Below, one piece after another: positions 34,723 through 45,472 of a stretch of DNA of 64,000 nt; position 1 is the stretch's first letter, and each line of letters opens with the position of its first letter. The translations under genes were made by a program, and so were the position numbers. Where the stretch lies: positions 1-64,000 of the forward strand of contig DF241426.1 in assembly GCA_000507305.1 (NCBI GenBank), in the 5' to 3' direction. Source of the DNA: Breviolum minutum Mf 1.05b.01. Taxonomy: Eukaryota; Sar; Dinophyceae; Suessiales; Symbiodiniaceae. The notes below the pieces were generated by a model that did not search any database, was not told the origin of the DNA, and saw only the letters and a program-made list of their open reading frames with translations.

Positions 34723-36086
34723 GCATGGATGTCATTGGCTGCGGCGTGGCGTTGGGCGCTCTGAAACAGCAGTGGGAATGCGCCGTGCAATTGTTGCAAA
34801 AGATGCGCTGGGACGAAGGTGCGCAGATTTGAGAAAGCCAGACAAACCTTGGTTCGGGGTGAACGGGGAGAAGATGGGGTGAAATACCTAGCTTCTTGAT
34901 GCTTCTCCCTAAAACTGGCTGAAAACCAAGACTATCCTGCATTCCTCATGCGGTACGTGGTTGGCAGGGGGGATGATGAGGATTGCTTGACATTGGCTTA
35001 TCAAATCAAAACACTTTGCCAATGCATCCCCTTTGACGTTTCATACCTCTTTGGCGCACCTCGAACTTCTCATACTCCCATCAATTCATCGTGCACGCCT
35101 TGTTCTGTGATTTTCAGAAGCTTCAACTAGAGCAACAAGCAGAGAAAGGCCATGATCACTGAATCACTCTCGACTCTTGTCATCCTTTCCAGGCTTTTTT
35201 TTTTTGCAACAGATGTCCCATGCAAAGCTTGGAGGCTTACCTGATCCAGATCTCACGTCTTTCACCTTGGTTCTTCATGAGAAAATGGTCTCACGACCAT
35301 GGAACTTTCCTTTGAGCATCTTAAAGCTGATCCAAGAGCAAGGTGATTGGGAGTGGGTCAACATCAGACGGATAGATTCCTCATGGAGGCTTATTATGGA
35401 TATTTATGTGGTCATAATGTGATCAATAGTGTGATGAGTGTAAAGATGCAGATGATAGGTGATGCCAAATGCTGTAGATACACGATGGTACCAAGGTAAG
35501 CACCAGGATACTGCGACCTTTAGATAAGAGAAAGGATTATGATCACACTCCTTTGCTGTCACAGGCCAGGCCCGTTAGGGTAATGCAATTTGGAAGCTTC
35601 TAGATGCTCAAACACACTGATGCGAGCAATGGATCTCTTGTTGTTGCATTCGTTTATCAAAGCAACACGCTTGACCTTGACTTTGACGTACTGAACCAAC
35701 ATATATTTGCAGTAAACCTCAGTACTTTGGTGGTAGAAGGCATGGTCAACTGTTGGATTGCCATGTTATATTCATGGCATACGTTTGATTCTGACACCCA
35801 AGCATCGCAAGGCTTGCAGCCTGATGGTGTAGCACGGAACGCTGCCATGTCAGCCTTGGGACAGTGGCACATGGTGGCTTGGTACAGCAACAAGTAGCAT
35901 CTTCAGTGACACAAAACTGTTGCACATTGTATGAAGACATTGCTGCTTGATTGCTGTTCATGTTTCTGTTGATGTTGTTGCTGCTGCTGATGATGGTGAT
36001 GATGACGACGCCGAGGATGATGAATATGAATGAATTTTATGATGATGACGAGGATGATGCATATACAGTAAATGAAAAAGACGACA

Positions 36087-36120
<34 letters not shown>

Positions 36121-36600
36121 GGATGAGGATGAGGATGAGGATGAGGATGATGACGAGGATGATATTACTAGTTGCATAAATGTCATGCGTTTATCGCAAC
36201 CTTCGGCATGGAAGGTGCGAAAAAACTGTTTTCGTGTCCCACGAGTTTGCGGCAGTCAGGTCATGTGGCAGCTGGATGACATTGAATGCCGGAACTTAGC
36301 CAGGTCCAGAACCCAACAGCTCAAAACAAGCAGTCTCAAATGCATTTGGAATGCTACAAATCATGAAAGACAGACCAAGGACCAAACCTTTCACAGAAAG
36401 AGAATGTCCAACACCAAACCTGAAAGTGGCAGCTCTGCACCCCACAGGCGGCCAAAAGATGTGGTGACCTCCTACAATATCCTTGCCCATGGCCTTGGTC
36501 AGGCAACTAGTGGTCGTGGTCGTGGTCGTGGTCGTAGTCGTGGTCGTTGTGGTTGTTGTTGTGGTTGTTGTCGTTGTGGTTGTTGTGGTTGTTGTTGTTC

Positions 36601-36638
<38 letters not shown>

Positions 36639-39600
36639 CTTGGGGTTCTGGTTCTGTTTCTGCTTCTTTTTCTTTTCGTTCTTGTTGTGGTTGTCGTCCT
36701 CTGCTGTTCCTTTGCAGTTCCCTTTGCTTTTGCTTTGCCCGCCCTGCACAAGATCATTTTCTTTCATTTCTTTTCCGCCTTTGACGAGGCAGTACAGCAA
36801 TTACCAGAAACAGGGGTTAGCGATTAGCCGTTTTGCTTTGCTAGGCACAAGCCTGGCGCCTGGCTTCTACAAAACTCCTGAGTATGCGACGAAGATCCTT
36901 GGAACTGGACTTTTTGAGCCACTTGGCTGGCTGGGCATAGCCAGCTCAAGTATCAAGATTCGGAATGAAATCCAGTTGAAGTTCGACTTGGTCACAGAAA
37001 CGTGACTGTGAAATGCACCTCTTGACCTTGGACCAAGATGATTTTGTTCTGTTGCAATGGAGGAGTGGAAGTTGAGACAAGTGCAGGTGCAGCAAAGTCG
37101 GTGCTTGTATACTGTATACCACCAGGTTTCATAGAAATGCTGGTGAAAAGGCAAAGAGGTCACGGTAGCCATGTTGCAGACTACACGTGCAGACCCCGAG
37201 GCTTTGGCTCGTTGACAGATGCCTTCCAGCACCTCGATTTGCATCACAGAATTCATGTAAATTGGCTTGCAACCTAGGCAGTGAGATTTCTTCATTCGTG
37301 TCAATGGACCAGGGGAAGATGATCGTTGTTTCACTTCAAGTCTCATTTATCCATGCGCATAGCTGGCATAGCTGTTGGACTTCAAGAGTCTCATGAAAAG
37401 ATCCAAGGAAGTCTCTCCAATGGCTTTTGGCCCTCCAAACGGTCAGCTCTATCAAGCTGACCCCCGTGGTTCTAAGCAGTGTCGCTGGGGCACTGGGTAC
37501 GAGTCATTGGGAAAAGAGCTTGCAACTGTTGAAGATGGTGAGACCTGATGCAACCTTGGCGCGCTTGCTATTGATGCAAAGCTTTCCCGCAGGCAGGGTG
37601 AAGCAGGTTTGGAGGCTTTGGTGGTTTGGGGGAGGTCCGTAAGCTCGGTAGAACTTATTGCTTTTTTGATGCTTAGGATCTTCTGAGAACCATGGAACCC
37701 AAGGGTCGTGATTGAGAAAAGACTCCTGGGTCAATATGCATCAAACAGACCTGAATACTTCAAATCACTTGCTTATTTGGAAAGAACGTTTATAGTTTAT
37801 TTGTGATTCCAACTGCCATGCAACTGCCATGCAACTGCTAGCATCGAGGTCCGGATGCCACCCTTCGTTTGCTGCGACGCTTGGGCGGGCCCTCTACGGA
37901 GTTGATGCCTTCAGCCCTGAGCGTGCTGGTGAAGCAGCGGGCGTCAGGGCAAGCAATGAGCTTGCTGGAAGAAGCACAACATGGACGGATCAGGTTGGGC
38001 TTTTCGCTTCCAGGGTAACATGGGCAACTGTTCTGCAAAGCCAGGTATATCAACCGGAAAGGCCTGTGAACATGAAAGGCAACAGGTGCATGAGAAACCA
38101 GACCCTTGGGTCAGGTATGGTCAGGTATATTCAATCCCTGCGTCCAGGCTGGATGTTGCAGCCTTTGGCAGCCTCATCCCTGGTTTAGCAGCAGAGCCCG
38201 GTGAGGCCAGCTGAAGTTGCCAAAGCTGAGAGTCATGAACTATGAACTGGTCGAGCTGTGTCAGCCTGTGTAAACTTGTCAGTGTAAGCCACTTTGCAGG
38301 CCACACAAAAGGCTTTGGAATGGCTCAAGAAGATGCAGCTGCAGGAACTTCAGCCTGACGAACAAGCCTTTGCCACCTGAAGGCAGTAGGTCATCCTTCA
38401 TTGATCATACATTCACTGAGTTGCCACGAGAGAACAGTCCCAAATTGATAGTTCTTATGGGTATATGTACGTGGTCCCTAGTTACATGCAAATACATGAT
38501 ACACAGAATAGGTCACAGTAGAACTTACATAGTGTTAGTCATAGTATCTATAGTACGCACCCATTAATTCTATTCATTATCATACCAAGCACCTAGGGTT
38601 GCCCATTGTTTTGCATTTGTACTGTAGTTGTTTGTTTACTACATTCACCTGTGCGTTTTTGATCATCTTCCTCTGCTATCAACTCAGTACGTATTTCTGC
38701 CAGGTTGTCATATGTGCACTTTTCTTTTGCTGGTTTCAACAGTGTTCATGACGAATTATATTGCCCAAGACTATCCCACACCCACTTGGAATCCGTGTTC
38801 TGTTTGGCAGCCTGGAGTCTTTTGAAAACATCCATGCAATGGCCTTGGTTTTTCGAGGTCAGCGTGCTGCAGGTTTGCAAGGCACGTCGTAGATGGACCT
38901 TTGCCCTCGAGCTGCTGTCCGATATGGTCAGAAGCCAGGTCCGTCGTGGCAGGCGACGGGAGAGTCTCAGTGCATGATTGGGATCCTGTAGTCAATCAAA
39001 CCGGAAGGTCCCGAGGTTGAGATGGGCCAACACCATGCTTTGCAAGATATTCAAGCCAAGTGATGCGGACTTATATCTATATAATTGTAATTGCCCTCTG
39101 AGATTTGAGCAATGCTGCAAAAGGTTAATCTTTTCCAGTCACGATATGTCATGACTCCTTAGTTGTTCTGAGTCTTGGTTGTGATGGCATTTTCATTTGC
39201 ACGAGCCACGTGACATTTGCCCTGACGCACCTTTGCAAACTCCCGAGCGCAGTTTCACCCTGACAAGCTGCCTGAGTGCTTGCGAGAGCGCGCGACGTTG
39301 GAGGGAAGCCTTGCAATTGCTGCGCCAGGAGACCGGACATGCAACTTGTGACATGAACGGGGCGAAAACTTGGCCAAATGCAGGACCTGCCAAGTGCTGT
39401 GGTCAATGCGGCCCTAGCGGCCTGTGAGAAGGTCGGTGTAACTGGGGATATGAGAAGGGCCGGCCGAGGTGAGTTGCTCCACCAGGGACATGCTCTGAAG
39501 GCCAAGAGAGACATGTTGCAACTAATTACTACTAGTAGGGTGGCATCTCAACGACTTCAAGGTGATTTTTTGCGTTCAGATTCAATTGCCAACGCCAGGG

Positions 39601-42600
39601 CTGGTCGTGGCAGAGCTGCTTGGCCTTCTCCGAAGGGCTTCGGCAAGTGTCCATGGCAATGGAGCAGATGGGCCACAACAGTCGGGGGCACCCAGCTGGG
39701 TGTGATAAGGCCCAGCCCCATGCCAAGCGAACAAATGGATTCAGAAACAACAAGTGCATGTGTCCATCTATCCATCCATCTACCTTTTATTTTTACAAAC
39801 CTTGGAAAACCAAAAACTGTTGCCCAGCATGAGCCAAGTTGGAGAATTGCATGTTGGAGTTGGGGCTCCAACCTTTTGTACTCCACTGGCCAGAGTTTAG
39901 CTAGCGGAAAAGCATGTGAAGAAGAAGAAGAAGAAGAAGAAGAAGAAGAAGAAGAAGAAGAAGAAGAAGAAGAAGAAGAAGAAGAAGAAGAAGAAGAAGA
40001 AGAAGAAGACAAAAAAGAAGAAGAAGAAAAGGAAGCGGACAAAGGAGGAGACAAAGCATGATGCCAGGCTTGACATCCTCGTTCAGCGCCGTGATGCACT
40101 GGCGGCTGGCCATGCAGAGTCTCACAAGGAGCAGCCTGCAACCTGACATAGTTTCTTAGCTGGTGATGTCCTTCGGTGGTCCAGGAATCTGTTGACAGAT
40201 AAATCGGTGCTGTTGGTGACAAAGTCCTATTCTTGATGAGACCCCAAAGAAAAACAACTCAGGTCTCATACACCACAGTGTCTTAGCAGCACCAAACGGT
40301 GGGAGGGACGGTCGGAGCTGTCAGCCCATAGTCTCGCGCCAAGCAAATAGACACTCTTCCATTTTTCCAATCAATTGCCAAACGAATGGTCCATTCCAAA
40401 TGGTTCCTGAATTGCGGACTTTTTCCCATGTTTTTTCAGTAGGAGGATTGGCCGAGGGGCTGAAAAGGGGCTCAGTCCTGCCCCACTTGCCAGATGGTGG
40501 ATGCCTTGCCGCTCCTTCGATGGCCAGTGGCCCTTGAGACGACACAGGCGCAGTGCTTGCAGGTTTGTGGGAAAGGCTAGCTGCTACTGGCTTGCTGGGT
40601 GGATTGGTTGGTTGAGTTCAGTGGCTTTGAGGCTTTGAGGTTGGTTTGGCGGTTGTTGGTTGATGGCTCCGTCGGTCTGTTTGGCTAGTTTTGTTTGTTT
40701 GGTTCTTTTTTCCCTTGTTCGGTTCCCAGTCGTCCATCGGACGAAATCTCCAGGGGATGCATCAAGCAGCTGTGCGCCCCAATGACACCTTCATGGCTGC
40801 ATTGGTGGGCAGATGCAAGGTCTGGAAGGGCTGGAGGGCTGTCCCTGAAATGACATTTGTTGCATCATGTTTAATCCATGTTCTTGGCAAAACGTCGTTG
40901 AGGCGACGAACTATCATCAGCACTTGCATATATATATATATATATAATATCTTCTCAATAGAATGGAATGATGATTTCAAAGACCTATGCATCTGCAGCA
41001 TGTACTTACAGAGTTGTATCCAATAAACATCAATAAACTATTGTTTGCCAAGATGTCTCAAGTGGCTATGCGGCTACCCTCTGCTCCACCTTTGCTGCCA
41101 GAACGCCTGGCGTTTTGTTTTTCAGCTCTTGGAGCCGCCGGTGACCTCCCTGGTAGCTGCCACAGTGGCACTGGAGATGCCAAGGGCCTCGGGGGCATTG
41201 GTGGCCTCAGGTGGCGCATTGGTGCTGCAGCAGTTGATGGCCGGGTGCCAGGATTGGACGCAGGTGCTAGTGGCCACAGAAGCGTTAGATGAGCATTTGG
41301 GGGAGCTCCTAAGGATGGGATTTTATAGAATGGTTGCTGCACCGGCCATTTTGCGCTTACAAGAGCTGGGTTGGAAGGCTGAAATGGAGAAGGTGCTGGA
41401 TGAAGTTTTGGAGACTAGATTCTCAGCTCGCAAATCAAAAGTGTTGGGACATGTTGGGACTGTTCTTGGCCAGACGCCAGTGGTAATTACGAAAGGTGAT
41501 CAAAGACGCAGGTTTCCAGGGCCTTGTGGCAAATATCATTTGCATGTTCATTGATGGTATTGATTGGTTGCATCTGAGGATTTAGCCTTGGACCTGCTTC
41601 GTTTCAAGGCCTAAGGCATCTCTCCCTTACACAGTCAAGACATCCGCTGGCGTGGCAGTGGCGTGCCCAGTGGGCGTCCCGACGGCAAGCACAAGTCGAG
41701 GGCTGGCGCCTGGACACTGAACCTTCTGCACAAGAGGTGCTGGCATCCGTAGCCATTGCTTTGAAGCATGGCTATGCATCAAATCAAGTAGCCCCTAAGG
41801 GTGCTTGCTAGTAAATAGCAGCAAGAATGGGATTTTGGACCGTACCATCAACCTCAAAGCTCTGTTTTCAACGCTTTCCACTTCACATACAAGGAGGTCC
41901 ATTCATGCAAATACAGGATCTGTTTTTTTTTTTTGGTGTGTTCCCAAAACATGTTACTCACTTTGGGGAAAAGTTCGACGAACGGGACCTTATCCATCAA
42001 GTCCAAACGGCCGAGGAAAGCACCGCGGGTCCAAGGAGAATGGATCACAGGCGCCACCTTTTCCCGTGGCCCCGAAGCTTTAAAGCCAATTTTTGCCGAC
42101 CACGATCGCGCCAGCCATGCTGAACGCTGGGCACTCTTATGCGTGCTGCGGCACATTTTTTCTGCTGAAAAGGTTTGGAAAAAGTGAGTGAAACCAGCGA
42201 AGCCCGTGAAGGCGAGATCATGAAGCAAGTACTGGTGACAAGTCTAGAGAGTCTTTAGTAGACTGGCCCTGTGCCTTGAAGGCAAGATTTGGGACCGCCC
42301 AGTGCACACTGAACTTCAATGACTTGAATCATCTAACTCTGACCAAAGTATGCTCGGCATACCAAAGTCCTACTGTATATTTTTTCAATGATCATGTCAT
42401 TGATTGATGTCGCTGGCGTGGATACAATCACTGGGAAATGGGCTGCTGAGGTCCTCCAGTCATCCGCAGCTCGTGCTGCTGGGGTCCCCAGGGCCATTGT
42501 TGGGGACCATGCCGGCCATGTCCATTGTTAGACGAGTCAACGACTTGTTCCTTTCGATGCAGAAAATTGAGGTGTTCCTCTCCAACTTCAGGCGTCCCAA

Positions 42601-43177
42601 GAAGCTTTCCAGCCTAACCTGCATGCCCCTAGGTTTAAAGCCATTGTCCAAGAGGCTTTGTTTGAAGCCCCAGATGCTGCACATCTTTCACGAACTTTTT
42701 TGGACGGGAGTGAAGCTAGTCAAGTCCATTGTAATGTAATACGTTTTTGAGTACAAGGTTTGCAGATGTTGAAAGATTGTGAATTTTGAAGCGCATTTCA
42801 CACCCCCAAATGTATTTTGAATTATTTTCATTTTTTTGGGTCCTTGAACCCAGTCTTCACAAGAATGTGAAAGGCACGATGTTGCCCCTCAAGGTCATGG
42901 CCAGATGGCAGCCGAGAAGAAGTGGCTAAGCCTCTTGGATGTGACATGGGAGGCACCTAGCAGAAACACAATGAAAGTTTTGTTCAATCATTTTTATGTA
43001 TATATACATACATTCAATATTATGTTTGTAAGGGAAGTGTGGTGACATTGTACTTACTTGTGTAGAATGAGTTAATGTCAAGTTTCAGAGATTTTACTCA
43101 TTCCAAGCATGCAGGTTGTGTCAGATCCAAGGTGCTGCCAGGAGCAGATGGAGAGGGCTCATGCCCAGGCTCTCAAG
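34723..43177 (+). CDS. Pentatricopeptide-repeat (PPR) protein gene, many short exons
   Basis: Exons encoding PPR-type helix pairs recur on one strand: 34723-34818 (DVIGCGVALGALKQQWECA), ~35812-35865 (LQPDGVARNAAMSALG), ~37450-37605, ~37853-37990 (MPSALSVLVKQRASGQAMSL), 38148-38200, 38300-~38373, 38858-38938 (VLQVCKARRRWTFALELL), ~39253-39330 (CLSACESARRWREALQLL), 39384-39431 (AVVNAALAACEK), ~40104-40146 and 40754-40819. The residue pattern (NAA.SA......W..AL.LL) is the usual PPR form, and such proteins bind organellar RNA. The start was not found; more exons may lie upstream of the microsatellite at 34 kb. Exon borders include probable GA donors (38373, 39331). Some in-between exons are missing from my list. 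Whether everything to 43177 is one gene is inference. Confidence 0.68.
36081..36163. repeat. (GAT)n/(GAG)n trinucleotide tract
   Basis: Imperfect GAT repeats grading into GATGAG repeats, within the PPR gene region. The poly-Asp/Glu frame is not taken as coding. Confidence 0.85.
36511..36650. repeat. (GTT/GTC/GTG)n trinucleotide tract
   Basis: Begins as GGTCGT repeats and becomes (TTG)n. Same triplet type and orientation as the tract at 34 kb and the short one at 17.7 kb, and like them within or next to an intron. Confidence 0.85.
39917..40030. repeat. (GAA)n trinucleotide tract
   Basis: About 30 GAA units with a few interruptions at the right end, in an intron of the PPR gene. Poly-Glu, poly-Lys and, on the other strand, poly-Ser and poly-Leu frames are artefacts. 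Confidence 0.92.
41102..42172 (+). CDS. C-terminal exons of the PPR gene with a HAE motif (possible deaminase-like domain)
   Basis: Exons 41102-~41440, 41635-~41787 and 42002-42172. The first encodes a long Ala/Leu/Val-rich helical segment ending WKAEMEKVLDEVLETR. The second is Trp/Gln/Arg-rich. The third ends with ADHDRASHAERWALLCVL. HAE is the form of the zinc-binding motif in cytidine-deaminase-like folds, including the DYW domain of plant PPR editing factors. The second half of that site (PCxxC) was not found, so the assignment is tentative. The domain could instead be a PPR-associated fold of another kind. Confidence 0.42.
42592..43177 (+). CDS. Further probable exons before the element 2 insertion
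   Basis: Exons 42592-~42712 (NLHAPRFKAIVQEALFEAPD), ~42855-42970 (AAEKKWLSLLDVTWEAPS) and 43115-43177 (CCQEQMERAHAQALK), with AG acceptors and at least one GT donor at 43178. They continue the same strand and spacing and may end the PPR gene or form another gene. I do not recognise a domain. The intron beginning at 43178 is where element 2 lies. Confidence 0.4.
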
Positions 43178-43379
43178 GTGGGGAAGGTTAGTAATGCCAC
43201 TTTGCCTGCCATGAAGGTGTACGGACTATGGAGGTTTGACATGTTCGCTTTTGCTGCATTCGTTGCCGTGAAGGAACTCTCTGAATGGAGTGGCCCATAT
43301 TGCATGGAAGCAGGTGCCTGGTTGGTTCCATTCGCTGGGATTTTTCCGGGAAGCATCCTTTCCACTTTTCTATATATAC

Positions 43380-43482
43380 TGATGGTTTTCGCAGAAATGA
43401 GGTTTTTGGTTGAACCTTGAGTCTTCCGTTTTGCAAATGCACATGGTGAATCACCATCCAAATTAACCGAAGCTCTTCCGGG
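43380..43482 (+). repeat. Split direct repeat A1 (left end of element 2)
   Basis: Begins TGATGGTTTTCGCAG and ends CTCTTCCGGG. Matches 51445-51546 except for one T in a run. Confidence 0.92.
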
Positions 43483-43543
43483 ATCAAATCTTTTGGCAAC
43501 ATGGCCAGCTTTTCCAACTGATCGTGCTTAGTTCGCAGGTGCC

Positions 43544-45466
43544 ATGACTCGAATAGCTCAGCAGGCATTAGCAGATGCAGCTCAGGCCTTGCAGCAAGCT
43601 GGGTGCTCTGCCGACTTGGATCAAGATGCATTAGAAGAACTTCTGCTGTCGGTGCGAAATCGAGTGAGGAGTTCAGAGCAATCAGGTTCAACTGAATCGC
43701 AAAGACAAGGTGTCATTCGAGCGGTGCGACCAATCTGGCAATTCGTGATGTCTCAGCCGGAGCTTAGGACCGCAGCAATCGAAGTGAAGTCTGATTTGTG
43801 TTGGAACCTTTTTGCAGCAAGTTTGGCGAGAACAGCGTGTGCTAACGCTTTTCCTGCAATCGCATCTGACCTGGTGGCGTGGCAAAATGTCATGGACATG
43901 TTTGTGCGTGGAGAAGCAGCACATCCCAGTGGACAGGAGATCTTCATGGGTGGTGTAAACACTCGAGCGCTGCAGACAATGATAGTGGGTCTGGCCATGT
44001 TGGCTTCTGAAGGTTGGATTCCTTCAGGTCGGGTCCGTGTCTACATCTTCGGGGCAGGCCTCTCAGTGTGCTTGGTTGCATGCATGCTGTGGTACTTTGA
44101 TTGGGGCAGGCCTCGGACAGTGCTTGAGCAGATCACCAGTGACGTAGGCAAACGGGTGTCTTTTGCTGATGATCTGAATGAGATACCAGTTGTAGAGCCT
44201 ACTCGTGAGCAGCCTAGTTCAAGTTTGCCATCAGATTCCCTGAGCAACCCCCCTCCTTTGGCACCGCCGCTTCCTTCAACCAGTGGAGCAACGGTCACGC
44301 AGCAGCAAGAGTTTGTGAGTGGCAGTAGAGTCACTATGTGCGCAGTGGCTCCTTATGTTGCACTCTCTGGGCAATCAGGAACGGTGATCAATGTGCAGAA
44401 TGGTGTGTTTGACCTACGTCTCGATTCGGGACTAGAGCTGAGAAGTGTTGCAATGAATGGCATCAAGGCTGAAGCAAGTGTGGCCTCTTTGGCGGCCAAT
44501 CAAAGCACAGTGGCAACAGAGCAAGTCTTTGCACCCTATGCTCCGAGTGGGTCCGGTGTGAAGGCTCAACAACAGGCTGGTCGTCTTAAAGAAGCATTGA
44601 CTCGGACATCAGCCATGCAGGCAACATTACCTTCGTGGCCTTCTCTTTTCTGGCAAAGTGTGAAGAATGAGGTAGACCTCTACGGTTTAGATGAGACAGT
44701 TCGTAAGCTGCTGGAGTGTCATGGATACATTGGGGCTGGTACAATTGGCCCTCCGAGAGTCGAAGAGCTGAAGAAAGGCTTGACAGAGCTTGAGACTTTG
44801 GGAACCCCCTTGCACGGGTCTGGAGCATCTTTACTTCAAGGTGCAGGTGGGGTTGGAGAAACAGATCCAGAACACATGCAGTGGCATCTTCGACTTCCAG
44901 CTGACATGCAGAGAGCAGCCCCAGAACTTTATCGTAACATCAGAGCAGAAGGGGTGGCCTCAGTTCGACAATGGGTCAATGAGCAACACCCTTCCTTGGA
45001 ACAAAAACAGTCCCCTTCCTACCAAGACTTGTTCACTGCAGCAACCATTATCGATTTCGAATTGGCTGATTGCAGATCTGAAAGTTCCATCATGCACAAG
45101 CTTGCGACATCGGATAGCTTGGAGATCCAGTTGAGAAAGCTGGGAGCATTTGTCTACTTGAGGAGAACCAAAGATCGTGCTGGAGCTCAACGGATGTTGG
45201 GAGTGAAGGCACCAGGAGCAAATGCTGACATTGCACCGAAGTGGATGCTGGATGACGCCAATGCTTTCTCCAAGGTTGAGTTCCAACGTGTCGAGAGAGG
45301 ACACAAGCAAAGCCGCTATGATGGTGGTCAATCCAGTGGCAGCAGTGCAGGTGGACAGACAAAGTTTGCGGGGAAGTTCCGTGGTCGTGGAAGGGGAAAT
45401 GGAGGTGGGAAGGGCAGCAAACCTAAAGGAGGAGGAGGTGGGGGTGGTAAGACCACCCAGGGGTGA
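43544..45466 (+). CDS. Gag-like protein of element 2
   Basis: 640 residues, first gene of the element and directly upstream of pol (6-bp gap). A helical N-terminal half is followed by a strong hydrophobic stretch near residues 165-185 (VYIFGAGLSVCLVACMLWYF), which could span a membrane. Next come a Pro/Ser-rich linker and a small segment resembling an SH3/KOW-like beta barrel (SGQSGTVINVQNGVFDLRL). A helical region follows, with MHKLATSDSLEIQLRKLGA. The end is a Gly/Arg/Lys-rich tail (FRGRGRGNGGGKGSKPKGG) suited to RNA binding. No CCHC knuckle is present. A Gag role is inferred from position and tail; the membrane segment is unusual for a Gag. Confidence 0.62.
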   Translation: MTRIAQQALADAAQALQQAGCSADLDQDALEELLLSVRNRVRSSEQSGSTESQRQGVIRAVRPIWQFVMSQPELRTAAIEVKSDLCWNLFAASLARTACANAFPAIASDLVAWQNVMDMFVRGEAAHPSGQEIFMGGVNTRALQTMIVGLAMLASEGWIPSGRVRVYIFGAGLSVCLVACMLWYFDWGRPRTVLEQITSDVGKRVSFADDLNEIPVVEPTREQPSSSLPSDSLSNPPPLAPPLPSTSGATVTQQQEFVSGSRVTMCAVAPYVALSGQSGTVINVQNGVFDLRLDSGLELRSVAMNGIKAEASVASLAANQSTVATEQVFAPYAPSGSGVKAQQQAGRLKEALTRTSAMQATLPSWPSLFWQSVKNEVDLYGLDETVRKLLECHGYIGAGTIGPPRVEELKKGLTELETLGTPLHGSGASLLQGAGGVGETDPEHMQWHLRLPADMQRAAPELYRNIRAEGVASVRQWVNEQHPSLEQKQSPSYQDLFTAATIIDFELADCRSESSIMHKLATSDSLEIQLRKLGAFVYLRRTKDRAGAQRMLGVKAPGANADIAPKWMLDDANAFSKVEFQRVERGHKQSRYDGGQSSGSSAGGQTKFAGKFRGRGRGNGGGKGSKPKGGGGGGGKTTQG

Positions 45467-45472
45467 TCGACA

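Noticed and set aside
39378-40222. Poly-Glu/poly-Ser ORFs of up to 227 codons
   Set aside because: Artefacts of the (GAA)n tract. Only the short PPR-like exon at 39384-39431 within is retained.
43109-43420. 103-codon ORF with a hydrophobic end before element 2
   Set aside because: Only the first part (43115-43177) looks like an exon. The rest crosses a likely donor and enters the A1 repeat.
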